DNA of 64,000 nt from Aquisphaera insulae (GTDB lineage Bacteria; Planctomycetota; Planctomycetia; Isosphaerales; Isosphaeraceae): assembly GCF_011064615.1 (NCBI RefSeq), contig NZ_JAALJH010000023.1:40194-104193 (forward strand), in the 5' to 3' direction. Below the pieces are notes generated by a model. That model had not been told where the DNA came from and searched no databases. It worked only from the letters and a program-made list of their open reading frames with translations. The position numbers and the translations under genes are program-made. Shown in pieces: positions 17,774 to 26,406 of this stretch (its first letter is position 1; the number at the start of each line of letters is the position of its first letter).

Positions 17774-19852
17774 ATGTATCTGTCCAAAGTCCATCTCACA
17801 AACTGGCGTAGTTACGGCGATGCCGAGTTTCGGTTCCAGAAGCCGAGCGGCCGTCGCCCCCTCGTGCTCGTCGGGGCGATGAACGGGCACGGCAAGACCA
17901 GCCTGCTTTTCTCGCTGTACGTCGGTCTGTTTGGGAGGTTCGGCCTGCGACACGCGGAGGGGTTCACTCACACAGACGGCGAGGACGCACCACGGTATCG
18001 AGAGGCGATCCGACGGTTTCGCCGCTCGACTTCGACGTCGGATGAGCCTACTTCTGTCGAACTCGTCTTCACCCCGACCGCGAAAGAGGAAGGGTCGGAG
18101 ATCAGAATCATTCGACGCTGGTTCTTCTCGTCTTTCGGGTCGCCTAAAAGCGGTGACGCATTCGAGACGCTCGAACTGTATCTCGACGACAAGCCACAGA
18201 AACTCCACACCGGTCTCGACGCCGCGATCCCCCGACTAGAGAGGTTCCTCTTTCGCGCCGACGTGATGCCCGCTTTCTTCTTCGACGGCGAGCAGGCCCA
18301 GACGCTCATCAACAACTCTGGCCAGGACGGCATGAAGAAGGCGGTGGAAGTGCTCTTCGGCACCCGGGTTGTTGAAGAGGCGCTCGACGCCACCAAACAG
18401 TTTATCCAGCTCTCACATTCGAAGCTGGGCGGAAAGAAGAACGCCGACTCCCAGCAAGTGCAGTTGGATGAGAAGATACAAGTCCGCGATGCTCTCGAGT
18501 CCGAGATCGTCGACCTGGAAAAGACGATCCGCTCTCTGGAGAAGAAACGCGAATCCCTGGAAACCGACCAGAGGCACAACCAGGAAGCGCTGTCGAAGCT
18601 CGGCGGCGAGCGAAGGGATGACTTGGTTCAGATCCACGCGGCGGTGGACCGCGCGGAGACTGAGAAGCGGAACGCCGAGAAGTCCCTCACGGAATCAGCC
18701 CGCAAGATGGGCATCGCTTTGGCGCTTTCACGCCTGGCGACCTCCGTCGCGAACCGTCTGAATGCCGAGGCTGCCCGTGAGCGATGGGAGAATGTCCGGG
18801 ACGGCACGATCCAGCGTAGCGACGAGGTCCTCCAACTCGCCCTCCCCGAGCCGCACTCGTCAGATCCTATCCTGCATGATCTGGATGCTGGGAATTGGTC
18901 GCGGCTCCGGGATCGTTTCAAAGCGGCGATCGAGCGCATCTACATCCCGCCCCCCAATGATTGCGCCGCGGAGTACATCCTGGGCCACGTCAGAGGAGAG
19001 AGCCGCGACCGGCTGATGATGCAGCTCAATGTGGCAAAGGGCCAGAGCGTCGCCGACATTCGGGGGCGTGCCAAAAGGCTAACGGATGCCAGGCAGCAGT
19101 TAGAGGACGCGGTCTGGCGGCGGGAGCGGATCGGGACCCTGCCGGAAGAGGTCGAGAAGATCAGCGAGAAGCTCAGCGAGATCGGCGAGCAGATCTCGGA
19201 AACGAGCCGCCAGCTGGGTGCCGCCGAGAACGAAGTTAAGAAGCGGCGGGCCGAACTGCGTGATTTGAACGCTGAGATTGGCCGATTTCAGGAGTTGCTC
19301 GCCAAACTTGGACCTGAGCAGAAGCGGATCGCGGTCGCCGAAAGGGCACGAACCGTCCTCTCGTCTTTGAGTGAACAATTACGCCCGATCACAGTCGAGC
19401 GATTGCAGGACTCGGTGACGTCGCACTTCGTTCGGATCGCCGACAAGCGGTATCAAAAGGGAAAAATCGTCTTCCCTGAGAGCGGGGCGCCTGTTTTGCG
19501 CCGCCCCAATGCTCCCGATGCCCTAATCGAGATGATGAGTGGCTTCGAACGCCGCTCTTTCGGCATCGCTTTTTCCCTCGCTCTCGCGGAAATCACTCAG
19601 AAACGCGTTCCGCTCGTGATCGACACCCCTTTGGGCAATGCTGACCAGGGATACCGCCGCCGACTGCTCAAGGCTCTCATGAACGTAGACCTCGATCAGG
19701 TGATAATCCTGACGCACGACGCGGAAGTTGCCGGCTCCGTTTTTGAGGAGATCGAGGGGCAGGTAAGGCAGTACTTCCTCGTCGAGTTCGACCAGAACAA
19801 GCAGGAATCGGTCGTCTATCCGGACAGGTACTTTGACGGGATCGGCAGATGA
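17774..19852 (+). CDS. dndD: DNA phosphorothioation SMC-like ATPase DndD
   Basis: A 692-residue protein with the SMC/RecN layout of DndD. The N-terminal head starts MYLSKVHLTNWRSYGDAEF and carries Walker A GAMNGHGKTS (residues 34-43). A long coiled coil covers roughly residues 210-560, interrupted near the middle. The C-terminal head has an ABC-type signature region GFERRSFGIAFSLALAEI and Walker B VPLVIDTPLGNAD (about 612-624), then the H-loop ILTHDAE. Role: ATP-driven DNA handling or nicking within the modification complex. It follows the small gene after one base and overlaps the next gene by four bases. Confidence 0.95.
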   Translation: MYLSKVHLTNWRSYGDAEFRFQKPSGRRPLVLVGAMNGHGKTSLLFSLYVGLFGRFGLRHAEGFTHTDGEDAPRYREAIRRFRRSTSTSDEPTSVELVFTPTAKEEGSEIRIIRRWFFSSFGSPKSGDAFETLELYLDDKPQKLHTGLDAAIPRLERFLFRADVMPAFFFDGEQAQTLINNSGQDGMKKAVEVLFGTRVVEEALDATKQFIQLSHSKLGGKKNADSQQVQLDEKIQVRDALESEIVDLEKTIRSLEKKRESLETDQRHNQEALSKLGGERRDDLVQIHAAVDRAETEKRNAEKSLTESARKMGIALALSRLATSVANRLNAEAARERWENVRDGTIQRSDEVLQLALPEPHSSDPILHDLDAGNWSRLRDRFKAAIERIYIPPPNDCAAEYILGHVRGESRDRLMMQLNVAKGQSVADIRGRAKRLTDARQQLEDAVWRRERIGTLPEEVEKISEKLSEIGEQISETSRQLGAAENEVKKRRAELRDLNAEIGRFQELLAKLGPEQKRIAVAERARTVLSSLSEQLRPITVERLQDSVTSHFVRIADKRYQKGKIVFPESGAPVLRRPNAPDALIEMMSGFERRSFGIAFSLALAEITQKRVPLVIDTPLGNADQGYRRRLLKALMNVDLDQVIILTHDAEVAGSVFEEIEGQVRQYFLVEFDQNKQESVVYPDRYFDGIGR

Positions 19853-21405
19853 ACCTGGATTTTAAGGAACAGATCTGGAAGGGCGGGTTCAGGCCGACCC
19901 TGCAAGCTGAATCGTTTGAGGACAGGATACGCGCCAAGCTGGGCCTTACCGCGAAGTACGAATCGGCGAGGCTGTCTATCGGACGGTCTCTTTGCGATTC
20001 GGCCCCGCCGGAGCCCGTCAGGCCGACCGATGAACGCGGGAAGCCGATCGCGGGAGAGTATCTCTTTGGCGATGAGATCGACCTCTGGATGTCTATCATC
20101 GCGATCGACGGCCAGCTCGGCGAGAGTGCCACTCCCGACGATTTCCGCACCCTGCTCGAAGCACATTGGCTAAGGGGAGCGAGACTGCTGCAGGGGGAGT
20201 TTGAGGAGTGCGGGGAAGATGAGGTTCGCTTCATCACCCGCCTGGCCCAACTGCTACCAAGCTCGTTCGGAGCGAAGGCGAGCGCAGGGTTTGCCCCAGG
20301 GGTGTCTGGCGAGATCAGCCTGAAGGTGGGGAGCGTGTCGAGGACCTTCCCGGGCGAGGTTCCGGTAACTTTCTCGATCAACTCACCCGGGAAGGCGCCT
20401 CATATCGCCCTCATGGGCAAGAACGGAAGCGGGAAGACCACGACCGGCGTCCAGATCGCCGTCGAGATTGCGAGTACGGCTCGCATCCCACTTCTCTTCA
20501 TTGACCCCAAGGGCGAGTTCGTCTCCGGCGTGGGTGCTGTTGGTGCCCTCGGAGCGGGGCTCCCCTCCATGCAGGCTGTCGAGGTCGGGATGGAATCCAT
20601 CCCACTCGACTTCCTTCCCGACCCGGACGTCGGCAACGCCAGTATCACTCAGGCGGCAATGCAGTTCAGGGACTCAATCGCCTTGTGCTGCAACCACCCG
20701 GGCGACATCCAACTCGACATCCTTCGGACAGCGGTCGAGAAGGTCATCCGTCACGAGCGAAAGAGGGACCTGTCCGCGGTCCGAGAGGCTTACAAGCGGG
20801 AACTCGATCAAGCCGGAAAGAAGCACGATAGCATCCTGAGCCGACTCAACGAGCTGACGCAGCTCCAAGTCTTCGCCGCATCTTCGACCCCGTCCGAATT
20901 CTTCGGCCAGAGCTGGGTCCTTAGCCTGAAGACGGTCGCGACGGAGGAGCTAAAGAAACTTGTCATCCTCCTAATCCTCGACTCGCTTCGTACCTTCATG
21001 CTCTCGCAACAGGAATCCCCGGTCGTCGAAGGGTACAGGACGCTGAGGCACCTGCTCGTGATCGACGAGGCCCGGAGAATCCTGGCGAACAAGCGATATC
21101 AGTCGCTGGTCGACCTCGTGCGGCAAGGCCGCTCGAAGGGCGAGGTTGTCATGCTTCTCTCGCAAGATCCCAGCGATTTCGATGGTCAGGCGGACTCTTT
21201 CATGACGCAATTAGGTACTGTGATTGCGTTTGCGTGCGTACAAACGCAGAGGGGACTTCGGTCTCTTCAAGGTACCTTCGGTAGGCGGTTGCAGCCGAAT
21301 GAGTTCGCCGATACATTCCTGCCGCCTGGGGTTGCGTTCGCGAAGCTGCCAGGGCGGGAGCCGGAGCGGATTATGTGCTGGTCTGCAGAGCGCGAGAAAG
21401 CTTGA
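19849..21405 (+). CDS. DndE-like domain fused to a HerA/FtsK-type ATPase
   Basis: A 518-residue protein in two parts. Residues about 12-140 resemble the small DNA-binding protein DndE: RLSIGRSLC (compare the RIAFCLSL core of DndE), a central GDEIDLWMSIIAIDGQL and LEAHWLRGARLLQGE (compare FRAHLNRGI). Residues about 165-518 are a P-loop ATPase of the HerA/VirB4/FtsK class: Walker A MGKNGSGKTTTG (189-200), Walker B HLLVIDEARRIL (401-412), the sensor-like MLLSQDPSDF and an Arg-rich C-terminus. DndE is normally about 110 residues and separate; HerA-like ATPases occur in dnd restriction sets. This gene would supply DndE and a translocase in one chain. It starts in ATGA overlap with dndD. The DndE match is by eye. 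Confidence 0.8.
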   Translation: MNLDFKEQIWKGGFRPTLQAESFEDRIRAKLGLTAKYESARLSIGRSLCDSAPPEPVRPTDERGKPIAGEYLFGDEIDLWMSIIAIDGQLGESATPDDFRTLLEAHWLRGARLLQGEFEECGEDEVRFITRLAQLLPSSFGAKASAGFAPGVSGEISLKVGSVSRTFPGEVPVTFSINSPGKAPHIALMGKNGSGKTTTGVQIAVEIASTARIPLLFIDPKGEFVSGVGAVGALGAGLPSMQAVEVGMESIPLDFLPDPDVGNASITQAAMQFRDSIALCCNHPGDIQLDILRTAVEKVIRHERKRDLSAVREAYKRELDQAGKKHDSILSRLNELTQLQVFAASSTPSEFFGQSWVLSLKTVATEELKKLVILLILDSLRTFMLSQQESPVVEGYRTLRHLLVIDEARRILANKRYQSLVDLVRQGRSKGEVVMLLSQDPSDFDGQADSFMTQLGTVIAFACVQTQRGLRSLQGTFGRRLQPNEFADTFLPPGVAFAKLPGREPERIMCWSAEREKA

Positions 21406-21485
21406 GTATCATAAACCGGATTCACGCGTGAAATTTCGATAGATCAAGATCGCCGTCAAGTGACACATGGCGTGGAGGGGGCAAG
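21406..21485. promoter_or_regulatory. Gap with palindrome between the dnd operon and the GHKL gene
   Basis: The 80-base gap is the only break in the plus-strand run of genes, which otherwise overlap. It holds the perfect 12-base palindrome TTCACGCGTGAA at 21421-21432 and is locally AT-rich, followed by GGAGGGGG before the next ATG. This could be an operator or promoter giving the two downstream genes separate control. Weak evidence from sequence pattern only. Confidence 0.3.
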
Positions 21486-23087
21486 ATGCCAGCTATTAAA
21501 CTCTCGTCAAAAACCCTGGTCCATATTAGCTCTGGGCTCTATCGCAGTACCGCCAACGCGCTGAAGGAACTTATCAGCAACGCTTTTGACGCGGACGCGA
21601 CGCTCGTCGAGATCAACACAAACTCCCCAAGATTCGACACGCTTACTTGCAAGGATAACGGCACGGGAATGTCCAAGACAGAGTTCGAGCGGCTGATGGA
21701 AGGAGGTATCGGCAACAGCAGGAAACGCGTAGGCATGGCCGATGACAACGAGGTCACAGCAACTGGACGGCCGCTGATCGGGCGAATTGGCATTGGGTTG
21801 TTGGCGATAGCTCAGGTCTGCTATCAGTTCAAAATCAGTTCGCATCATCGCGAGACACGCACCGCATTCGAGGCCGTCGTTAACCTTCGGCCTTACCGAC
21901 GTGATGAACTGGCGTCGGCTGATACTGAGAAGAACATTGATCTTGAGGTTGGCCAATATACTTGCAAAGAAATCCGATACGATGAGTCAGCTGCCGGGGT
22001 TTTCCTGTCAACGAAAGACATGCACCCGTCCTACACGCAGAGATACAGCGACGATGTTGTGCGAGAAGCCTTTCAGCTTGTCCCCATGCGGTTTTCGAGC
22101 TTTCTGAGCGAGGTCCTTTCCAAGCGTTCAATAAGAGAGCTTGGGGACTACTGGCAACTTCTTTGGGAGCTATGCATCTCCTGCCCGGTCAGTTATGTAG
22201 ACGAGGGACCGTTGCGTGCCGATTACATCATTGCCTCCTCGGAACACGATTCCAAGACCCAAGTTGTGGCGTCGGCTACCGAGGCCATCGGTATAGCGGG
22301 CAAGCTCTCTGCGGCTCTCACAGGCTACAACTTCACAGTTAAACTCGATGGAACACCAATTCGCAAACCTGCATTGCTGCCGCACAAGGAATCTCTCCAG
22401 CTTGAATCACGGGCGTTCCCAATCGAGTTTGACGGGAAGATAGAAGGCAGCCGCCTCAAGTACGATGGTTATATTTACCTTCAAACGCGAATGATAAAGC
22501 CCGCCGAGTTGAGGGGTATTCTGGTTCGCGTACGCAATGTTGCGATTGGCGATTATGACCTCACCTGCTTGAACTACGAAAAGGTTCAAGGTTTTCGACG
22601 AGACTGGTTGAGCGGAGAGGTGTTCGTCGAGCACGGCCTCGAAGACGCGCTCAACATCGATAGGCACAGTTTCAACGAAGTTCACCCTCATTTCATGGCG
22701 ATGCAGCGGCATATACACAAGCTTCTGAACGAAGACGTTTTCCCATCAGCGTTACGTGCCTCGACTCTATCTGGACGCCGCAAGTCGGAATCAACCAGAA
22801 CAACGGGGGATAGCGCTCTCACTGAGTCAATCAAAGCCGTCGTCAATATGCGTTACACAGTCTCGAGAGATGGAAAGAAGACCAGCGAACCAGTACCGAT
22901 AAATATTGACGAGAAGAAGCACCGCATTGTCATCCACGAACATCCACTTTGGCCGAAGAACAGGACTGCTCGCATAGCGGCGGAGAGAATAGCTGTCGCA
23001 TTCATGCTGGCGAGACTGCACGCCGAGGATTCCGAATCTATTGCGGAGATCGCGTTTCAGATTCTCGGAGGTTCGACGGCGTCATGA
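21486..23087 (+). CDS. GHKL-type ATPase (Hsp90/MORC/MutL-like), candidate defence effector
   Basis: A 533-residue protein whose N-terminus is a Bergerat-fold ATPase: N box KELISNAFDADA with catalytic Glu28 and Asn32, G1 box KDNGTGMS (Asp57), and G2 box GRIGIGLLAIAQ (99-110). No His-phosphotransfer domain is present, so it is not a histidine kinase; the layout is that of Hsp90- or MORC-like molecular clamps. The C-terminal 300 residues match nothing I recognise. GC is lower than in the dnd genes. It follows the dndE-fusion gene by 80 bases and overlaps the next gene by four. Inference: an ATP-dependent clamp acting with the modified (or unmodified) DNA state, possibly the restriction arm of the island. 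Confidence 0.8.
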   Translation: MPAIKLSSKTLVHISSGLYRSTANALKELISNAFDADATLVEINTNSPRFDTLTCKDNGTGMSKTEFERLMEGGIGNSRKRVGMADDNEVTATGRPLIGRIGIGLLAIAQVCYQFKISSHHRETRTAFEAVVNLRPYRRDELASADTEKNIDLEVGQYTCKEIRYDESAAGVFLSTKDMHPSYTQRYSDDVVREAFQLVPMRFSSFLSEVLSKRSIRELGDYWQLLWELCISCPVSYVDEGPLRADYIIASSEHDSKTQVVASATEAIGIAGKLSAALTGYNFTVKLDGTPIRKPALLPHKESLQLESRAFPIEFDGKIEGSRLKYDGYIYLQTRMIKPAELRGILVRVRNVAIGDYDLTCLNYEKVQGFRRDWLSGEVFVEHGLEDALNIDRHSFNEVHPHFMAMQRHIHKLLNEDVFPSALRASTLSGRRKSESTRTTGDSALTESIKAVVNMRYTVSRDGKKTSEPVPINIDEKKHRIVIHEHPLWPKNRTARIAAERIAVAFMLARLHAEDSESIAEIAFQILGGSTAS

Positions 23088-24235
23088 GCAGGATCGATTA
23101 CGACACAGACATCGTAAAGCACTTTGTCCGATACGACGGTTGGCTCCAGGCCCTTAAGTATCGGCATCAGGCAGTCCGGCGCGCGATCAACGGGAAACGA
23201 AGGACTCAGCCTATGAATTATTTCACGTTTTGCGCGTCGAGTGCCATCGACGTATTTATGCTTGAACGTGCGAAGCTCTTAAAGCGAGACAGGTCATCTG
23301 GACGCCTTGAAAACGTCTATTACTGTGAGGCCGATGAGCAAGAGTTCGCAAAGATCGCGAGTCTCCTTGGGTCCGGTGAAGCCGGATTTATGGAGAAGTT
23401 TGAGGATTTTGTTCTATTCAGGGATGATAATCACACTCGAGGAAAGTCGAGGCTTGATCCAAGCGAAAAGGTGCCCGATGATTCGAGCATCCGACGAAAA
23501 TTCGCGTGTAAGGCGCTCCACGAGAAATTCGTCGGTTTGTTTCCATTTGACGTTATCAATCTTGACTTGTTCGGAAACTTGTTCCCGCCTCTCGGCCCTG
23601 CCTACAGCCCAATACTCAAGACCTTTGAGCGAATCTTCGAATGGCAGAATCGCGCCTCGGATCACGACGGACATGAGTGTGAGGGTTTCTCGCTTTTTCT
23701 TACTGCCTATGTCCACAAAGAAAATATCAATAAAACTGCACTTGGAGATCTCATCAGGAGCGCGAGGTCCAATCTGCGTCATGAGGTTCTGTCAGCGGCT
23801 TTTACCGAGCGCTATCCCCATGGCGACCCCGGTCAACTCATGGAAGATAACTTCCCTGTGTTTTTCTCGATCATCTTGCCCAAGATTATTGCAAACATTG
23901 CTTTGAAGCATAGGTGGATCGGAACTCACCGGAAAATCTACCTGTATCATCGAACAGAACTTGGCAACAGGCCCGAACTTGGCGATTACCACATGATGAC
24001 GTCCGTGGTTTGCTATAAGAGGTTCGATGAGTCGGATTGCTTGCCCGGCGAGGCGCATCATGACCGATTTCTGAGATACTATCTGCCAGAAATTGCCAGC
24101 ATATTTCGTTTCAAACCCCTTGATGTTGGCGATCACCTCGACATGCGAGGTAACGAACTAGTAAGAATAATATCGAAAGACCTCGCGGAGGTCGTGAGCT
24201 TTCGTAATAATGTGCTTGAATCATTCTGCGAATAG
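23084..24235 (+). CDS. Unknown protein with Rossmann methyltransferase-like motifs, coupled to the GHKL ATPase
   Basis: A 383-residue protein starting in an ATGA overlap with the GHKL gene, so the two products are probably made in equal amounts and interact. No named family recognised. Three segments resemble a degenerate AdoMet-binding fold in the right order: YFTFCASSAIDVF (46-58, motif I position but without the Gly-rich loop), NVYYCEADEQEF (77-88, an acidic strand end as in motif II) and FDVINLDLFG (155-164, as in motif IV). The rest is aromatic-rich, with a His/Tyr segment near 290-310. It is the most AT-rich gene of the window, which suggests recent acquisition. The longer frame from 22949 is not used. 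A nuclease or nucleotide-modifying role is possible but not shown. Confidence 0.7.
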   Translation: MSRIDYDTDIVKHFVRYDGWLQALKYRHQAVRRAINGKRRTQPMNYFTFCASSAIDVFMLERAKLLKRDRSSGRLENVYYCEADEQEFAKIASLLGSGEAGFMEKFEDFVLFRDDNHTRGKSRLDPSEKVPDDSSIRRKFACKALHEKFVGLFPFDVINLDLFGNLFPPLGPAYSPILKTFERIFEWQNRASDHDGHECEGFSLFLTAYVHKENINKTALGDLIRSARSNLRHEVLSAAFTERYPHGDPGQLMEDNFPVFFSIILPKIIANIALKHRWIGTHRKIYLYHRTELGNRPELGDYHMMTSVVCYKRFDESDCLPGEAHHDRFLRYYLPEIASIFRFKPLDVGDHLDMRGNELVRIISKDLAEVVSFRNNVLESFCE

Positions 24236-25173
24236 ACCACGAAGGATAAGCCTTGATTGATTTGGCCGAATCAGGTCATTTACCACTTCAAATCCGTCGG
24301 TATCTGGTCCCGCTGGGAATTCAGTAGCCACTCACTCAAGATAGAAAATCTCGAAAAGCGGGGAGACGCATCTCCCGAGGGGGCCGGAAAAGGGGCCGGA
24401 AAAGGGGCCGGAAAAGGGCCGGAAAAGGGGAGGGCCGGAAAAGGGGACATTCTTATATCAATAAGGGCCGGAAAAGGGGACATTTTTATATCAATAGGAA
24501 AGCCAGTGAAACTGGGAAATCCTTCAAGACTGGGCACAGGATGGGTATCACTGGAAGCTCGTTCGTGGTCTCGTGGCCCTGGTCGGGGACGCAACGCAGG
24601 TCCCGGATGTCAGAACTGGGTGGCGAGCTCGGCTTCCGTCGAGGTAAGACGGCTGGCGTAGTGGGGCACGATGGCTCTCGCGGACAGGACGCAGGCGGGG
24701 TGGGTACGTGACGAGAGTCGAGCTAGCGTCGGGAGCTGAGCAGGGCTCGGGATTCACGGAATTCGCGGGTCCGGTTGGCGGGGCATCACATCGAGGTCCG
24801 CCGTGTCGAGGAGGAATCAGGAGGAGGAATCAGTGGCCACGCACCCAAGATAGAGAAGCTCGAGAAACTGGGGGGGGGCTCCCGAGAGGCTCCTCGAATT
24901 TCGCGCCCCCCATCCGAGCGATTGGTCTCGTGCTTCGGCGTCAATCCACGGCTGACAGACCCGCTATATTCAGCACATTACCCAGTCTGTTGGCCTTGAG
25001 TGTCTGGCCTCGAACATGCCCTGCGTGGCAGGCCTCGGTGATGTTTGGTGGCCTTCGACGCGGCCCTCGGATGCCGGGTGACGATCCGTGTCAGGAACGA
25101 GCCGCGACCAGATGCCGCGGAGCCGACGCGGGGGCGGCGCGGCCGCACCAGCCATCGTACAGGGAGCCCCCCT
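24236..25173. other. Island right border: repeats, no convincing gene
   Basis: The short frames here give only low-complexity or shadow peptides. GC content rises again toward 25 kb. A tandem repeat occupies 24380-24497. A diverged duplication of about 45 bases occurs near 24320-24360 and 24826-24868; both copies share CAGT-GCCAC and CAAGATAGA followed by a CTCGA core. This is the probable boundary between the low-GC phosphorothioation island and resident DNA. Confidence 0.6.
24380..24497. repeat. Tandem GGGGCCGGAAAA repeat with two 33-base units
   Basis: The left part is about four copies of a 12-base unit GGGGCCGGAAAA with length variation. The right part holds two 33-base units at 24432-24464 and 24465-24497 that differ at two positions; each begins GGGCCGGAAAAGGGGACAT and ends in an AT-rich TTATATCAATA. 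The AAAAGGGGACAT core is common near REP-type elements in many bacteria. No transposase gene is present nearby. Confidence 0.88.
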
Positions 25174-26178
25174 TCAGAGCAGTCCGCCTTTCAGGTCGGG
25201 GTGGGTTTTGCGCCAGGCCTTGAACGCCCGTGCGAGCTTGCCGCGGGGAGAGCAGTGGATCACGCTGGAGAGGTCGTGGGCGAAGTCGCCGACGTCCTGG
25301 TCCGGACCGAGGGGCCAGCCGGTGTCGTTCAGGAAGGTTTGGGCGACGTCGTAGTCTCGGGAGTAGCTGAGCCGGTTGGGACGGTAGACCATCGACGTCT
25401 TCCGGCCGATCACGTGCTTGCCGATGAATCCGTCGAAGGTCTTCGCCAGCCGCTTCAGGGCGCCGTGGCGGGGGAGGAGAGAAACGCCGCACTCGTGTCG
25501 CGCGGGATCGGTCGAGTCGCGGGCGTCGAAGGCGTACGCGTCGCCGCCGTTATCGCTCCCGAACACGATCAGCCCGCGGATGCGGTCGAGGGGCACGTCC
25601 GGAAACCAGTCGGTGAGGTCCTCGTCGCTCCGACTGGCGAATCGATAGAAGCGGTTCAGGCGGGCGAGGTCGTGCCAGGTGAGGTCCTTCGGATAGCCGG
25701 GCGACGCGACCTTGATTTCCGCGTCGTGATCGAACCGGCCCGGCCCGAACCGGAGGACGAACGCCCGGTAGCTCGCCGGCAGGGTGAACCCGGACTCGGC
25801 CTGGAATGCGTCCAGGTCCTCCGCGGTCGGTAGCGGGACCGACTCGTCGTCGGCCTGCAGCTCGATTCGGTCGTACACCACGTTCCAGGGGCCATCCTCC
25901 CTCGGCCCCTCCGGACAGGCCACGCGGGGATTGCTCCTCGGCACCGGCTCCCAGCGCACCTCGTGCGGGCCCGGCACGCTCCAGTCGATCCGCCTCGCGG
26001 CCTCCTCGAACCGCTGCATCTCCGTCCGCTCCTCATCCGACCCGACCGTCCAGATCCGGATCTCGACCTCCCCCGTCGCAGTGACCTCCGTGTACAGGAT
26101 GCCCTCGTCGATCGACTTCCCCACCCGCCGCGGCGGCATCACCAGCATCACCCTCGACTCCGCACCAAGCTCGGCCAT
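25174..26178 (-). CDS. SMI1/KNR4 (SUKH) family protein
   Basis: A 334-residue cytoplasmic protein. The SUKH core is at about residues 115-230: LDAFQAESGFTLPASYRAFV with the following Phe-Gly-Pro-Gly, then RIRGLIVFGSDNGGDAYAFD, which is the conserved strand pair of the family. SUKH proteins often are immunity proteins of contact-dependent toxins; others are housekeeping. The frame opens at 26196, but the ATG at 26178 has AGGAG seven bases upstream. It lies just beyond the phosphorothioation island on the opposite strand; GC matches the resident genome. Confidence 0.85.
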   Translation of the reverse strand: MAELGAESRVMLVMPPRRVGKSIDEGILYTEVTATGEVEIRIWTVGSDEERTEMQRFEEAARRIDWSVPGPHEVRWEPVPRSNPRVACPEGPREDGPWNVVYDRIELQADDESVPLPTAEDLDAFQAESGFTLPASYRAFVLRFGPGRFDHDAEIKVASPGYPKDLTWHDLARLNRFYRFASRSDEDLTDWFPDVPLDRIRGLIVFGSDNGGDAYAFDARDSTDPARHECGVSLLPRHGALKRLAKTFDGFIGKHVIGRKTSMVYRPNRLSYSRDYDVAQTFLNDTGWPLGPDQDVGDFAHDLSSVIHCSPRGKLARAFKAWRKTHPDLKGGLL

Positions 26179-26333
26179 GATTCCGCTCCTGGGCATCGAT
26201 CGGACTCGAATCTCGGGCCGGAAAAGAGACAGTCTACCCCAGGGATGTTGGAAAGTTGGTCTTTACGACCGGCGAGGCATGCCGGATTTCTTGCGCGGGA
26301 TCGAGGCTTCCTTGAACATCAAGGGCCTGCCCG

Positions 26334-26406
26334 GGGCTCGGCCGGAGCCTCGCCCTCCCGAAGGGAAACGTCCCCGGCCCGGGAGGGCGAGGCTCCGGCC
26401 GAGCCC
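26334..26406. repeat. Perfect inverted repeat, 27-base arms, 19-base loop
   Basis: The left arm 26334-26360 (starting GGGCTCGGCCGGAGCC) and the right arm 26380-26406 (ending GGCTCCGGCCGAGCCC) are exact reverse complements, separated by 26361-26379. The transcript would form a very stable stem. It lies upstream of the SUKH gene start and not after a gene end, and no T run follows, so it is not an obvious terminator. Probably a mobile non-coding hairpin element. Confidence 0.93.
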
